From Pseudomonadota bacterium (GTDB lineage: Bacteria > Myxococcota_A > Polyangia > Polyangiales > Ga0077539), in the NCBI GenBank assembly GCA_023428035.1, contig JAEYZO010000079.1, positions 1 to 5,275 of the forward strand: DNA of 5,275 nt, read 5' to 3'. Positions 5,160 through 5,275 of the stretch are shown here, in pieces. The notes under the pieces were generated by a model. That model had not been told where the DNA came from. It saw nothing but the letters and a program-made list of their open reading frames with translations, and searched no databases. Each line of letters begins with the position of its first letter. Position 1 is the first letter of the stretch. The translations under genes were made by a program, and so were the position numbers.

Positions 5160-5275
5160 GCTTCGCCGCGTGGCCGAGGCTGTGGCTCTGCGCCGACCTC
5201 TCCCACCCGACCGGCGAGGGGGTGCTCGCCCACGTCGCCCACGCGCTGGAGCTCGCGCCGGTGACGGTGTGGCTC
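5156..5275 (+). CDS. thiE: Probable ThiE, thiamine-phosphate synthase, N-terminal fragment (runs off right edge)
   Basis: From the GTG at 5156, overlapping the preceding stop (GTGA), 40 codons stay open to the window end. The translation begins MSFAAWPRLWLCADL, continues through GEGVLAHVAHALEL, and ends PVTVWL. The pattern is an R-L-(W/Y)-L-x-(A/T)-D beta strand, then a helix, then a second strand ending in a V-x-L that would lead to the substrate-binding Arg. It fits the start of the ThiE TIM barrel (L-Y-L-I-T-D ... V-Q-L-R). ThiE joins thiazole phosphate and hydroxymethylpyrimidine diphosphate to make thiamine monophosphate, which suits its place after thiSG. A GGGGG run (5144-5148) seven bases upstream could act as a weak Shine-Dalgarno. 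The catalytic residues lie beyond the edge. A divergent ThiE-like protein (such as a TenI type) cannot be excluded. Confidence 0.6.
   Translation, partial: MSFAAWPRLWLCADLSHPTGEGVLAHVAHALELAPVTVWL

Overview
The window looks like a chromosomal piece of a very GC-rich Gram-negative bacterium. A Myxococcota (myxobacterial) or similar deltaproteobacterial origin is my best guess. The support is nearly complete G/C at third codon positions, several lipoprotein-type N-termini in about 5 kb, a large secreted alpha/beta hydrolase of a type common in these bacteria, and a Gln/Gly/Pro/Tyr-rich membrane protein. This assignment is inferred from composition and gene style and was not tested by any search. 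No RNA genes, insertion sequences, phage genes or CRISPR arrays are visible, and no gap between genes exceeds about 140 bases.

Left part (1-3010): a minus-strand gene enters from the left edge and begins at 119. Only its lipoprotein signal peptide and about 20 further residues are inside the window. It is divergent from a plus-strand pair. The first of the pair (259-921) is an exported protein that I recognise from its conserved C-terminal motifs as a CpeT/CpcT-family member. The second (980-3010) is a 676-residue probable lipoprotein with an N-terminal Ig-like region and an alpha/beta-hydrolase (lipase/esterase) domain. The 58-bp gap between them holds a perfect 7-bp inverted repeat.

Middle (3029-3754, minus strand, convergent with the hydrolase, stop codons 18 bp apart): a 241-residue protein made of a low-complexity GYGQPQ-type repeat tail followed by a DUF4870/Tic20-like three-helix membrane domain. 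A consensus -35 box lies upstream of it, inside the 127-bp divergent intergenic region.

Right part (3882-5275): a tightly packed thiamine-thiazole operon. thiS (sulfur-carrier protein) is followed after 4 bp by thiG (thiazole synthase). Next, with a GTGA start/stop overlap, comes a small exported TPR-like protein. A second GTGA overlap leads to a reading frame that fits the N-terminus of ThiE (thiamine-phosphate synthase), cut by the right edge. ThiS-thiocarboxylate donates sulfur to ThiG, which makes the thiazole phosphate. ThiE would join that product to the pyrimidine to give thiamine monophosphate. The TPR-like envelope protein between thiG and thiE has no obvious role in the pathway. I see no TPP riboswitch upstream of thiS.

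Nothing here is clearly a new multi-gene system. The points most worth following up are the envelope protein translationally embedded in the thi operon, the CpeT-type protein in a probable non-phototroph, and the prion-like repeat tail on the DUF4870 protein.
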